Part shown: positions 44,400 to 54,651 of the stretch, piece after piece
Layout of the letters: each line of letters opens with the position of its first letter
Numbering within the stretch: the first letter of the stretch is position 1
Source: Silene conica
Taxonomy: Eukaryota > Streptophyta > Magnoliopsida > Caryophyllales > Caryophyllaceae
Assembly (NCBI GenBank): GCA_029255685.2
Contig: CM055314.2
Location: 2,870,399-2,934,398, forward strand
Length of the DNA stretch: 64,000 nucleotides
Direction: 5' to 3'
Made by a program: the position numbers and the translations under genes
Notes under the pieces: generated by a model
Seen by the model: only the letters and a program-made list of their open reading frames with translations
Database searches by the model: none
What the model was told of the DNA's origin: nothing

Positions 44400-46680
44400 C
44401 CTTTGGAGGTGGTAGATGGTGATGATTATGCTCCCCTTGCAAAATCCAAAACAAGTCAAGTAACTCCCTCAATCCAAATTTCTCTTTTAGTTTGCATTTT
44501 ACTTTCTAGCATGCATTTAGTTAGTTTCGTTTATATTAGTTAGTTTCTCTTAGCTTGTTTTAAGTTTTTAATTCATCTTTGCATATCATTTAGTTTAGAT
44601 GCATATAGTTGCATTCATTTAGATGCATTAGATTTATATTTTTGTATAATATTGTCACATGTAGTTTGCATACATGTAGAATAGAGCATTTAGTCTAGTT
44701 TTTAGTTTTTCTCTTCTTTTGTTTATCTTTGTTTTTAATGCCTTCTTAAAAACCAAAAACCAAAAAAATTGAAAAACCAAAAACTTTCAAAAATATGTCC
44801 TTTATTTTCCGGTTTTCCTCCTCACATTATGCATATAAATAAGTGTGGGGAGGAAGAACCGTTTATTTCAAAAAAGCCAAAAACATGTTGTTTTCGTTCT
44901 TTTGCTTCATTTCCCCCTTTGCGCTTCATTACATTGAGGACAATGTAAATCTTAAGTGTGGGGAGGGAAAATATCCACCTTGTGTATATTTGATTGCTTT
45001 TGTAAGTATGAAAAACCTCAAAAATACCAAAAAAATCGAAAAATTTGAAAATTTCAAAAACATGTTTTTACCTTATTAGTGTAGAATTGTATATACTTGT
45101 GTTTGCTTTCCCTCCTTTCGCATAGGTAGCACTTGCTTGAGCACCGCTTTGGACCTTGAAGACACCACGGTATGATCGTTCCAACCTCTATTCCACTCTC
45201 ATTTTCTTCCTTTTGTTGCAAATGAGGAGGATGGGCTTGTATTTGGAGGATGTGGAGTGCATTGTGGAGATTGTGTGTGGCTTGTGTGCTTTTGTGCTGT
45301 TAGGAGTTGCATTAGCTTTGTTTGGCATTTAGTTTGATAGTCTCATTTGCATTATAACATGTCTATATTAGTTGCATTCATGGCATATAGTTGCATTTAG
45401 GATAATGTTTTGAAAATGCCTAATTGAGAACTTTGACAAAATCGTTTAAGCATCTACAAATAATTCTTCTACTTGGGACTTTGTCTTTTAGAATGATTGT
45501 TTTAAAACACCCTAGGTCATGCTTTTCTAGTATCTTTTTGACCATGGTCCAATACCAAGTCAAGGGTTTGCATGTGAGTCACCTTGTCCACCCCCGTGAT
45601 GTGAAGTGGTTTTGATTATCTTGTCTTGATGACCTTGTTCGACTTGACGGTTTGGCAACCCAAAAATAACTTTCATGAATAAATTTGGAATGCTCTTGTC
45701 AATGATCATAAGAAGTGGAAATGTTTTGAAAGAAGAAAAAAAGAAGCCTCAAGTGAAAAAGAAAAGAAAAAAAATGGTTAATGAAAAAGGAATAAGAACA
45801 TGTTGTTTTGGTGGAGGCGTACCACTTCGATGTGCTTTGGAGGGTAGTCATTGAGTTGGCTTCCCACTTGGTTGTGAATTCGACCGCCCAAAGACAGAGT
45901 GATTGTCACCCCGATAAGCTATTGTCTAGAGGTTAACCGGTTGCCTAATAAGCGATTGGCGAAAGCAAAGGACATTAGCACGCGTGGGACAAACCCCATC
46001 CTAACTCATGGCATGAAAAAGAAATGAAAAAAAAAAAAAAAAAAAAAAATTGAATAAGGTCAAATTTTGATTGTAATCCACCATTTTGTATTGATTTGAG
46101 CATTTCATTCCAAAAAAATCAATTTTGCCTTGCTGTTTTGTCGATCTCGGGACGACCCATGACCTTTACTTTGTGAAGAATCTAGACTTGTTGCATCTTT
46201 TGCCTTTAGCATTGCGGGGATTATCATTCCATTCCATCCGATCGCCCTTGACAAAAGTATTTGGATAACGGTTATGAAAGTAGCCTAGTTTAGCATGATT
46301 TGGCGGTGTTTTGTTGTCATCCTTCTTGCCTTAGTGACTTGTAGAATTAATATTTGTGAAGGAGTTTACGACTTTGAATTTGTTCTCTTTTAGTTGTTTT
46401 CCACCGCTTAAATGAGGCAAGCGGTTTTCTTTGTTTTCCGATGCATGTTGTTTGTCTATATGTGTTTTGTTTTGATTTGTTTGCATCAAAAGTTTTGTAG
46501 CAAGACCTTACTTGCCTTGCAATAGGGCATTCTCCCTCATGAATGTCAAATTGTGAGTTGAAAGGGCTACGGGTGTAGCTAAACCCGATTCGGCTTATAG
46601 TTAGCTTAGTTAGTTGTTTCTTTGTTTTTAATAAGGGTTATATAGTTACTTGATCTCTTACTCGAGGACGAGTAAGGTTT
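44400..46680 (+). other. Non-coding 3' interior of the inner element
   Basis: No conserved ORF. Contains two polypurine-like copies, AAGTGTGGGGAGG (44841 and about 44954), besides the functional one next to the 3' LTR, a poly(A) run of about 20 bases (around 46028-46048) and ordinary Athila-like untranslated sequence. Pol is absent from this interval. Confidence 0.75.
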
Positions 46681-46695
46681 AAGTGTGGGGAATTC
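46681..46695 (+). promoter_or_regulatory. Polypurine tract of the inner element
   Basis: AAGTGTGGGGAATTC lies directly before the 3' LTR (TGATGAG at 46696). This purine-rich form is usual in Athila/Ogre-type elements and primes plus-strand synthesis. Confidence 0.85.
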
Positions 46696-48401
46696 TGATG
46701 AGCTCCATTTTGGTCATCATTTCCTTTGCATTTTCTTTGTTTTCGGTCACGATTCGGCCTCGATTTGCGTGTCTTGAGGTGTTTTTACGTCCGTTGCCTC
46801 GTATATTCCTATTCTGTCCAATTTTTGTAGGCATTACGGCGGGGGCGAAGAAACGAGACAAATCGACCCGAATTTGGAGCGATTTATGAAGAATTGTGAA
46901 GGATTTGTGATTGTTGCCTCCCAGGCCCTCCCAGCCGGTCCCCAACCGGCGGCCGGTCGGCCGGCTGGGAGCTCTGACTTAGGATTTTTGGCGTAAAAGA
47001 AGAGAAAATGCAGATTCATGGAACAAGGCCCCCAGCCGGTGGCCAACCGGCAGCCGGTCAGCCGGCTGGGGAGGCTTTCCTATACTTAGCCAAATTCGAA
47101 GAATGAAGAAAATGAATTGTTGGGCAGAACTCTGAAAAAGGACTCCCAGCCGGTGGACAACCGGCAGCCGGTCCACCGGCTGAGGGGACCTGTGCTGAAA
47201 GAAGTTTGAAGAAAAAATCAGAGCTGAAAGATAGGCTTCCCAGCCGGTGCCAGACCGGCAGCCGGCCGGTCGGCTGGGAATGCATGATCATTGAAGAAAA
47301 TTGAAGAAAAACTCAGAACTCAGATTTGGGCTCTCAGCCGGTCCACCACCGGCGGCCGGTCGACCGGCTGGGAAGCATTTTTCGTATTTCCGCACTCTAT
47401 ATAAACCCGCACTTGTGTAGACTTATTGACGTAACTTTTACACACTTTTCTAGGGTTTTTGCACTGTTCCATTGTTTTATACTTAGACTCAAAAAACTCT
47501 CTTAATATTTTAATCCTCTTTAGATCTTAGTTTAATCTTTCAATATTAGTTAATCCTTTCTTAGTAATTCTCTTAGCTTTGTTCTTGGGCAATTTGAGAA
47601 GACTCTTATTGGGTTGTAATTTGAGGGTTTGAGAAAATCCTCCAAGTTGTAATCCAAGTTCCTTGCTTTTTCCTTATTATTGGTATAATCTTCTTCATCT
47701 CTACTTTATCTTTGCTTTTCCTTTAAGTTTTGTTTGTTTAATTGTTTAGTCTTACTTAATCCAACATGTCTAGCAATTCCTCATCATTTGTTTACATACT
47801 TATGTTAGCCATGTGTGAGTAGTTCCCCTACTAGGGTTAGGGGTGTGCTTTGGTTTGTTGTTAGCTATGAATCTTGCTTAGGGTTATGATTTGGTTCTCT
47901 TCTTTGCTAGGTTTTCATTTATGCATGTTACATGTTTGATGAAATGTCACAACGATGGTTGGACATTATTCTCATTGTTGTTGGCCTTTGATGATAGTCT
48001 AGGGCTTTCGCGGACATGTATATTTGTTAGGTTGGCCCTATTTGTAGCGAAAGCTAGAATAGGGATCGACTTTAGGGGAGTCAAATCGATAGACGAGACA
48101 AACCTAGGCCTAGTATAGTGGAGACCTTAGATTCCCTTGCATGATTCGTTACCAACCTACCTTAGTACCCCCGACACCTTTGTATCTTTTATCCATCGAT
48201 TTCATCTTGACACTTGTGCTCTAATTTATCTTTAGTAGTTGTTAATCAATCACAAACTTATTACCCAACTCGAGCTCGAACTAGAACTTAAATATACAAC
48301 TTCCCCACCGTCTTTTGGGTTCGACCCTAAATTATACTACTTAATTTGGGAGTTTATAAATTGTTTTTGGTGCCGGAATCGACGGCAAAATCCGGTCATC
48401 A
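46696..48401 (+). repeat. 3' LTR of the inner element
   Basis: 1706 bp, same length as the 5' LTR. Carries the five palindromic modules at 46928-47373 and the TATA box at 47398-47405. CTATG follows (48402-48406), after which the outer pol frame resumes. Confidence 0.92.
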
Positions 48402-48406
48402 CTATG

Positions 48407-50028
48407 ATATGGAGATTTTGTACAAGGAGGGAAAGGCTAATGTCGTGGCTGATGCATTGAGTAGGAAGTCTGTTCACGCTCTGTGCATAGCTATGTCCAG
48501 ATTGAGTATGTATCGTGAGTTGGGACAGATGGGAATCGCAGTGATAAGGAAAGGTGAGACCATGGGAGATCTGACGATCGAGCCTGAGTTATATGCTGAG
48601 ATTCGAGAAAGACAGAAGCGTGATCCTAGAATTCAGAAATGGCGTGAGGCAGTGAACAAAGCTAGTGATACCGAGCCATATTCTAAGTTCGAGATTTACA
48701 GTGATGATAGCTTGAGATTTGATGGGAGATGGTGTGTACCTGATGAGGAGGAATTGAAGAGAAAGATTCTGGTCGAAGCTCATTCTACACCTTATTCCGT
48801 TCATCCTGGGGGGGATAAGTTGTACAAAGACCTGAAGAAAGCATTTTGGTGGCCAAAAATGAAGCAGAAGGTGGCTGAGTTTGTCTCTCGATGTTTGGTA
48901 TGTCAAAGAGTTAAGGGAGAACATAAGAGGCCGCAAGGGAAGTTACAGCCACTTGATGTACCTGAGTGGAAGTGGGAAAGCATTTCCATGGATTTCATTG
49001 TGCGCTTGCCGAGGACTTCTAAGGGAAATGACATGATTTGGGTGATTGTAGATAGGTTGACCAAGTCAGCCCATTTTATACCAATGAAGGAGACTTGGAG
49101 TAAGGCAGAATTGGCCAAGGCTTATGTTAAGCATGTGGTGAAGCTTCATGGTGTCCCTAAGGACATCGTTTCTGATCGTGATTCCAGGTTCATCTCTAAG
49201 TTTTGGCAAGAATTACAGACATTGATGGGAACTACCTTGAAGATGAGTACTGCTTTCCATCCAGCAACTGATGGTCAGACTGAGAGGACTATCCAGACAC
49301 TGGAGGATATGTTGAGGGCTTGTGTGCTAGAGTTCGGGGGATCTTGGGAAGACAGACTTGATTTGATAGAGTTCTCTTATAACAACAGCTATCATGCTAG
49401 CATTGGGATGGCTCCTTTTGAGGCATTGTATGGGAGGAAGTGTAGGAGTCCAGTTTGCTGGGATGATCGAGCTGATACAGTGACTTTGGGACCTGAGATG
49501 ATTCAGGAGATGATAGCACAGGTCCAGGCGATTCGTCAGAAGATGAGAGTTGCCCAAGATAGGCAAAAGAGTTACGCAGATCTAAAACGGAGTGACATTT
49601 CCTTTGAGGCCGGAGAGAAGGTACTACTGAAAGTATCACCCATGAGGGGAGTGATGAGGTTCGGCAAGAGGGGCAAGTTGAGTCAGAAGTTCATTGGGCC
49701 ATTTGAGATCTTGGAGAGAGTGGGTGAGGTAGCTTATCGATTAGCTCTACCTCCCTCGTTAGCCAGAGTTCATAATGTGTTCTATGTCTCGCAACTAAGG
49801 AGATATATTAGTGATCCTTCGCACGTTCTTGACCATGAGGTCATTGAGGTCGATGAGCAGTTGACCTATGAAGAGAGACCCAAGGAGATACTGGACAGGA
49901 AGGTGCGGAAAACCAGAAATGGGGAGACCGCGCTTGTCAAAGTATTGTGGACAAATCATAATGTCGAGGAAGCTACTTGGGAGACTGAAGTGTCGATGAA
50001 GGAAAAATATCCTGATCTATTTAATTGA
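48407..50028 (+). CDS. gag-pol of the outer chromovirus, C-terminal part (RNase H end, integrase, chromodomain-like tail)
   Basis: It continues in phase the frame broken at 36438; with the first part this is about 1524 codons. First the RNase H end (DALSRKS), then the integrase zinc-binding region (HPGGDKLY, CLVCQRVK), and the catalytic core with D in SMDFIVRLP, D in IVSDRDSRF and E in DGQTERTIQ, the DDE triad. GPFEILERVG follows, and the tail RPKEILDRKV, VKVLWTNHNVEEATWE, KYPDLF is the chromodomain-type end of Tekay/Del elements, thought to steer insertion to heterochromatin. An in-frame ATG at 48346 lies in the inner LTR and is not the natural start. Confidence 0.92.
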
Positions 50029-50204
50029 GGTATGTTACGAGGACGTAACTGTCTTTTTAGGAGGGTAGAATGTGACATTTCGTGTTATAAATACTTTTAA
50101 CATAGATGATTTAGTTGTGTTACTTATGTGACTTATGTGTTCGTTACATGCTAATTGATCAGTCTTCTGACCGTGGGATGGAGAACTTCGGGACGAAGTT
50201 CGCT

Positions 50205-50219
50205 TTAAGGAGGGAAGAC
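50205..50219 (+). promoter_or_regulatory. Polypurine tract of the outer element
   Basis: TTAAGGAGGGAAGAC just before the 3' LTR (TGTAATACC at 50220). A similar AGGAGGGTAGAATG about 150 bp upstream (near 50060) is a second polypurine-like tract. Confidence 0.75.
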
Positions 50220-51370
50220 TGTAATACCTCGTAATTTAATAATTATTTTAGTTCTCTTATTCTAAAATTTTATGAGTATATGGTCTATGTCGATAATATT
50301 TGGATAATTAATATTCGATAAGTACTCGTTGTGCCTAGTAAATTTTATACGTTATTGTGTAATGACGGGGTTCGAGTTAAGGGGCACGTTTTGGGGATTT
50401 GTTTGTGTGCAACCACGGGCACACAAACTGGTTGTAAACCGGGTCTAGCATTGGCTGTGGGCCTCGGAATGTGTGCACAAAACACAGCCCACCAACTCGA
50501 CAAAACCCTAAATACCTTACACCTCACGACTCAGCCTCAAGCCCTACTATAAACCCTCACAAAAAAACCCTAACCCTAGCACAATTACACACAAACTCTC
50601 TGCCACTTTTCTGCCGCCACATCTAAGTCAGAGAAGAGGGGTTTTGCACGGTGGTTAAGGGCTGCTAGGGTGTCTCGTTGGCTAGGGCAAACAGGTAAGA
50701 CCACCAGCCTCTCGTATTCCTCTGTTTTCCAGCAGTGTTTTTAATATGTTATTCGTTTTGGTTTATGCGCTTAAGATCGTTGTGTTATGTATAATTCTGA
50801 TCTATGATGTATGGTAATGAGGTTTAGGTTGTGTTAGGGTCGTCGTTGACCTGGGTTGACCGTCGATGGTGGGTGTTTAACATGGTGTTTGAGTCGTTTT
50901 TGTATAGTTCCAGTCAAAACACGTGAACAAGGTCTTTTACTCAGATTTCGATTTAAGTATGGTTTATGTTTTTATATGGGTGTTGGGTTATCATAAGGGT
51001 CGGTATTAGGTTGTTAATGTGGTGTTTGTAAAGGTGGTTCGTGGTGGTCGTGTTCTGTTTGAGGCTGGTTTTGTTACAGGTGCTGGGGTACGAAACAGAG
51101 TTGCAGGTGTGATACGGTCAGGTTTGAGTCGGTTGTCTGGGGCCGTGGGTGGTGGCCAGTGGTTGCTGACTCCTCCCCTGGGACCACCGTGGCTCATAGG
51201 CGAGCCTGGTGGTGCCAGTGGGGAAGCCAGGGGCAACTGGTGGTGCTAGGACAGGCGGTAAAGTGGGTGGTCGGGCGGTTCTGGGCGTGTATATAGGGCT
51301 GTAACGTTTGTTGCTTAAGACGTATTGTTGTTGTTGTTCTTTCACTTTGCACTTGTGGGGTTCAATTATG

Positions 51371-51406
<36 letters not shown>

Positions 51407-52581
51407 TTACTAATCTTATTAATACTATGGTTATATTATTATGAGTGTTAATGGTAAGGGTAGTACTTGAGCTTTTGTTGTGGTTGTTGTAGTTGTTTGT
51501 TGGTTCACTTATTGTTGGCGGTGCTACTTGCTAAGGACGTTTTATTTTTGGGTTTCGATAATTGTATGATAGTATATCTTAGAGTTGTTAATAGCTTACT
51601 AAGAATAAGGATTTTATCATTTAAAGGAGTTATATATATATATTATATCGTTAGTAATAATTAAATAGTTGATCATGTGCTATAATTAGTAAACCCACTT
51701 TAGTAAGTCTATGTTTAGTAAGTCTACGATCAGTTATCACATGTATTGCATGTATAGTTTTTAATTTTAAGTATTAATTATAGGAACGGAATTCGAGGTG
51801 GAGTATTTCTAGACGGTGTTGCTTATTTGCAGACTTGCTATACAGGTAGGTTACACTGGGACTACTCTTGTATTGTGTTATGTTTATATGTGGATTGGGT
51901 GTTATGGATGCAAGTGTAATTATTTATGAGATGCATATACAGTATTGGTTCTTTATTATTGCATTCATGAGCATGGCATATGCATTGGTTACGGAGAGAG
52001 ATGTGAATCAGAGTTTGTTCTGATATAAAGCCCAGGGTGGTTCTGCAGACCAGGCCTGGTGTCTTATCAGCTTTTGAGCTGGTGTTCGGCGACGGCCGAT
52101 TATAGTCTGCCGGGAGGTTCGGTATGGCTGGGAGTTACGGGTTTGAGAATGAGATTGAGCTCGAGCATGACATCATCATTTGCATATTTTACTTGTCTGC
52201 ATTATTTTGTAATCGTGTTATCCTACTCAACCGCGAGGTTGACAGTGTATTCGTATTCACCTACAATGATCCGGAATGGGGAGTAGATCTTTCAGGTCAG
52301 CGACAGGTGGACTAGGACTGGGCATGGAGGAAAGACATGGACTGGACCTACTTAGTCACTAGATCACCTAGTTTTGTTTTTCATAGTCGAACATTCACTT
52401 TTATTCAGTTGTTTTGGAGTTTTTGACTAAGGCATGTAATAGTTTCAGTTTAACTATTTAATTTAAAGTACTGTGCTTCTTTCACTATGTATATCTACTA
52501 CCCTGGTCCAACCAGGATGGTAACAGTCTTATTTACCCTGGAAGTCCTAGTGCAGGCTCCTAGGTAAATGGGGGTGTTACA
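50220..52581 (+). repeat. 3' LTR of the outer chromovirus
   Basis: 2362 bp, equal to the 5' LTR. TATA box at 50548-50553. The only differences I noticed from the 5' LTR are TTTTTGAC for TTTTGGAC and AAGGC for AAGAC near 52425-52435. Followed by target duplication GGTCG. Confidence 0.93.
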
Positions 52582-52586
52582 GGTCG

Positions 52587-53718
52587 CCATCAACAATCCA
52601 AAATCCCCAAATCCTAAATTTCAAACCCTAATGGTAAAAATCCTTCTCTTTAAGATAAAAAAATCATTCATTTTATCAATTAAAAGGCGCGTATTAATAA
52701 AATGGTGAAATTACTTGTGATATGTGCGAATTAAAATCCATAATTTGTTAAATTATTAGCAATTTGGTTGGAGTGAAAAGAAGAGAAGAGAGATTTTTTT
52801 AGCAAAGAGTAAATTTGAAATAATGTGACAAAGTTTGCGGGATTAAAGTAAAATAATGTACGAAATTTAGCAAATACATGTTTTTATTAGAATTTAGGAA
52901 ACTCGTAGTATAATTATTTTACATTTTTTGTGTACAAAGAGGGTAATGAATCTAATGATCGGTTAATTACACACGAAATAGACAAACTTAAGTTACTATG
53001 AGGTTCATTTTTTTACTTTAGTCAGCTAATTGCAGGTCACTTTTTACTAGTTCTCGACAACTTTTTTTTCTCTAAATGTTAAGGAGTATATTTAAAAAAA
53101 AATTGAGGTATTGTAATGATTGTACCAGCGTTACAAAACTCGACTCCTTACTTTTTTCATTGAAGGAAAAAAAAGGTTGAACATTGAACAAGTTGTATAT
53201 ACAACTAGTTGTATAATTCATTAGATGCTCTAATATATCGCATGAGAACTTTTGTACAAAAGAGCATCTTTTACCAGTGACGAGGGTACACAGTCGCTAC
53301 CTTTAGTACGCACTGTGTAAACCCTCGTAAATACATGATAAACCACAAACACAAGACCATAAATACTACAAAAGATTGCTCTTGGAAAGCTTAAACCCAG
53401 ATTTACTGAAATTTTCACACAAGTTTTAACCATTAAACTCTACTTTACGGACCAAATTAAGTTTAGTTGGAATTCTTTTGAAACTCGTGACATACGGAGT
53501 ACATGATTAGAATATTTGTAAATGCCATGAAAATCATGATTTCACATGTTATTATGGCATAATAAATCCAGCAGCGAGAGTAGGCAATGTTTCTTAAGCC
53601 TGACGGCTCGGCTCCAAGCAACCGCCCACGTTAACGTCCAAACTTACATTTCACAAGTCTAACACAGTACACAGTACACGGCACACAGCACACAGCACAC
53701 ACACGCATGCACTTTCCT
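52587..53718. other. Intergenic region upstream of the Dof gene
   Basis: AT-rich with no recognisable coding sequence. CACACAGCACACAGCACAC dinucleotide-rich sequence at about 53665-53705 lies just before the TATA box and may be part of the Dof promoter. Confidence 0.5.
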
Positions 53719-53727
53719 TATATATAA
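53719..53727 (+). promoter_or_regulatory. TATA box of the Dof gene
   Basis: TATATATAA lies 211 bp upstream of the ATG, with a pyrimidine-rich TSS-like region after it (CTCCCTTTACTCATTG, about 53745). The 5' UTR would be about 180 bp. Confidence 0.55.
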
Positions 53728-53937
53728 CATCCACTGACCACTCCCTTTACTCATTGTCCCTGCACAATCTTAAATCAACCCATTCTCTCTTTCACAAGTC
53801 CACAACTACTTGCTCCTTCATTTAGTCAGTGGCAGATCCTGAATTTACCAAAGGTATCCCCGTACACGTCTCACTCAATAACCCGCTATTTCAACCAGTG
53901 GCGAATCAAAAAGTTTTGTCCTTTACAGTCAACGATT

Positions 53938-54651
53938 ATGGACCGGAGATGGAGGGCTGATGTCAATCCGGCCCCAAACTGTCCCCGGTGTGCTTCCTCA
54001 AACACCAAGTTCTGTTACTACAACAATTACAGCTTGTCCCAACCAAGGTTCTTCTGCAAGGGTTGCAATCGGTATTGGACCAAGGGTGGCTCTCTTCGAA
54101 GCATTCCTGTTGGTGGTGGCTGTCGCAAACGACGTTCAAGGTCTACAAAAGTCGGCAGTAGTTCACCAAACTCATCCTCTGATTGCTCTGAAAAAACAAT
54201 AGCCCCTGACATTGACATGGCTGCAGTTTTCGCTAAATTCCTGAACCATGATCAGGGCAATCTCGGACAGGAGCTTAATGGGGTAGCAAACACCACGTCT
54301 TCTGAAGGTTCTCATGATTCTCTGACATCAAGCTCTTGTGGATTGGAAAATGGGTTTGATTCACAGATATTTTCAGATGACTTTTTTGTTCTTGATCATA
54401 ACCAGCTTCAGGAAGAAGGGGCAGTTCAGGGATTTATGAACCTTGATTTAGCCTCTTTTGATGACATAATAGATGTATTTTGGTCAGATGACTCAAATAT
54501 CTCCAGCCTCACATGGCAGCCAGTACCTCAGTCAGAGGAATTTAATCCAACATCTTTACTACCAGTACACCAGTATGATGTCTCAACTGATGGTCTCTCC
54601 ACCGATAACTGGAGTTGCTTCGATAACTCAGAATTTGAAGCACTCTCTTGA
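53938..54651 (+). CDS. Dof zinc-finger transcription factor
   Basis: Intronless, 237 residues, ATG 53938 to TGA. The Dof finger is complete: C15, C18, C40 and C43 (Cx2Cx21Cx2C) within [18 protein letters not shown] and the [20 protein letters not shown] extension. A basic RKRRSRSTK follows as a likely nuclear signal. The far N-terminus (MDRRW) and the C-terminal [12 protein letters not shown] and [10 protein letters not shown] blocks resemble the small DOF1.2/DOF3.5-type subgroup. Dof proteins bind AAAG sites in plant promoters (family knowledge). The serine-, aspartate- and glutamine-rich C-terminal half is the presumed activation region. Confidence 0.93.
   Translation: MDRRWRADVNPAPNCPRCASSNTKFCYYNNYSLSQPRFFCKGCNRYWTKGGSLRSIPVGGGCRKRRSRSTKVGSSSPNSSSDCSEKTIAPDIDMAAVFAKFLNHDQGNLGQELNGVANTTSSEGSHDSLTSSSCGLENGFDSQIFSDDFFVLDHNQLQEEGAVQGFMNLDLASFDDIIDVFWSDDSNISSLTWQPVPQSEEFNPTSLLPVHQYDVSTDGLSTDNWSCFDNSEFEALS

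Larger units (their letters stand above)
36439..48401 (+). mobile_element. Athila-like non-autonomous LTR retrotransposon nested in the chromovirus
   Basis: Two 1706-bp LTRs start TGATGAGCTCC and end CCGGTCATCA; CTATG flanks the insertion (36434-36438, 48402-48406). The primer-binding site fits tRNA-Asp and the polypurine tract is AAGTGTGGGGAATT, both usual in the Athila group. The interior encodes gag-protease (38330-41590) and a second ORF (42657-44396), but I find no reverse transcriptase, RNase H or integrase, so movement would need enzymes from a relative. I saw one LTR difference (A at 37926 against T at 48183). GC-rich palindromic modules occur in the U3 regions and interior. Confidence 0.9.
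30527..52581 (+). mobile_element. Tekay/Del-like Ty3-gypsy chromovirus, split by a nested element
   Basis: It has two 2362-bp LTRs starting TGTAATACCTCG and ending GGTGTTACA, with GGTCG on both sides (30522-30526, 52582-52586). The primer-binding site matches initiator tRNA-Met. A single gag-pol frame ends in an integrase with a chromodomain-like tail, typical of the Tekay/Del clade. The frame is interrupted only by the 11,963-bp element at 36439-48401 and its 5-bp target duplication, so without it this element would be about 10.1 kb. I saw two substitutions between the LTRs, both near 32745/52440, so insertion is recent. Confidence 0.93.

Noticed and set aside
48346..48460. ATG start of a separate integrase gene at 48346
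   Set aside because: The first 20 codons lie in the inner element's LTR; the frame is simply the outer pol resuming at 48407.
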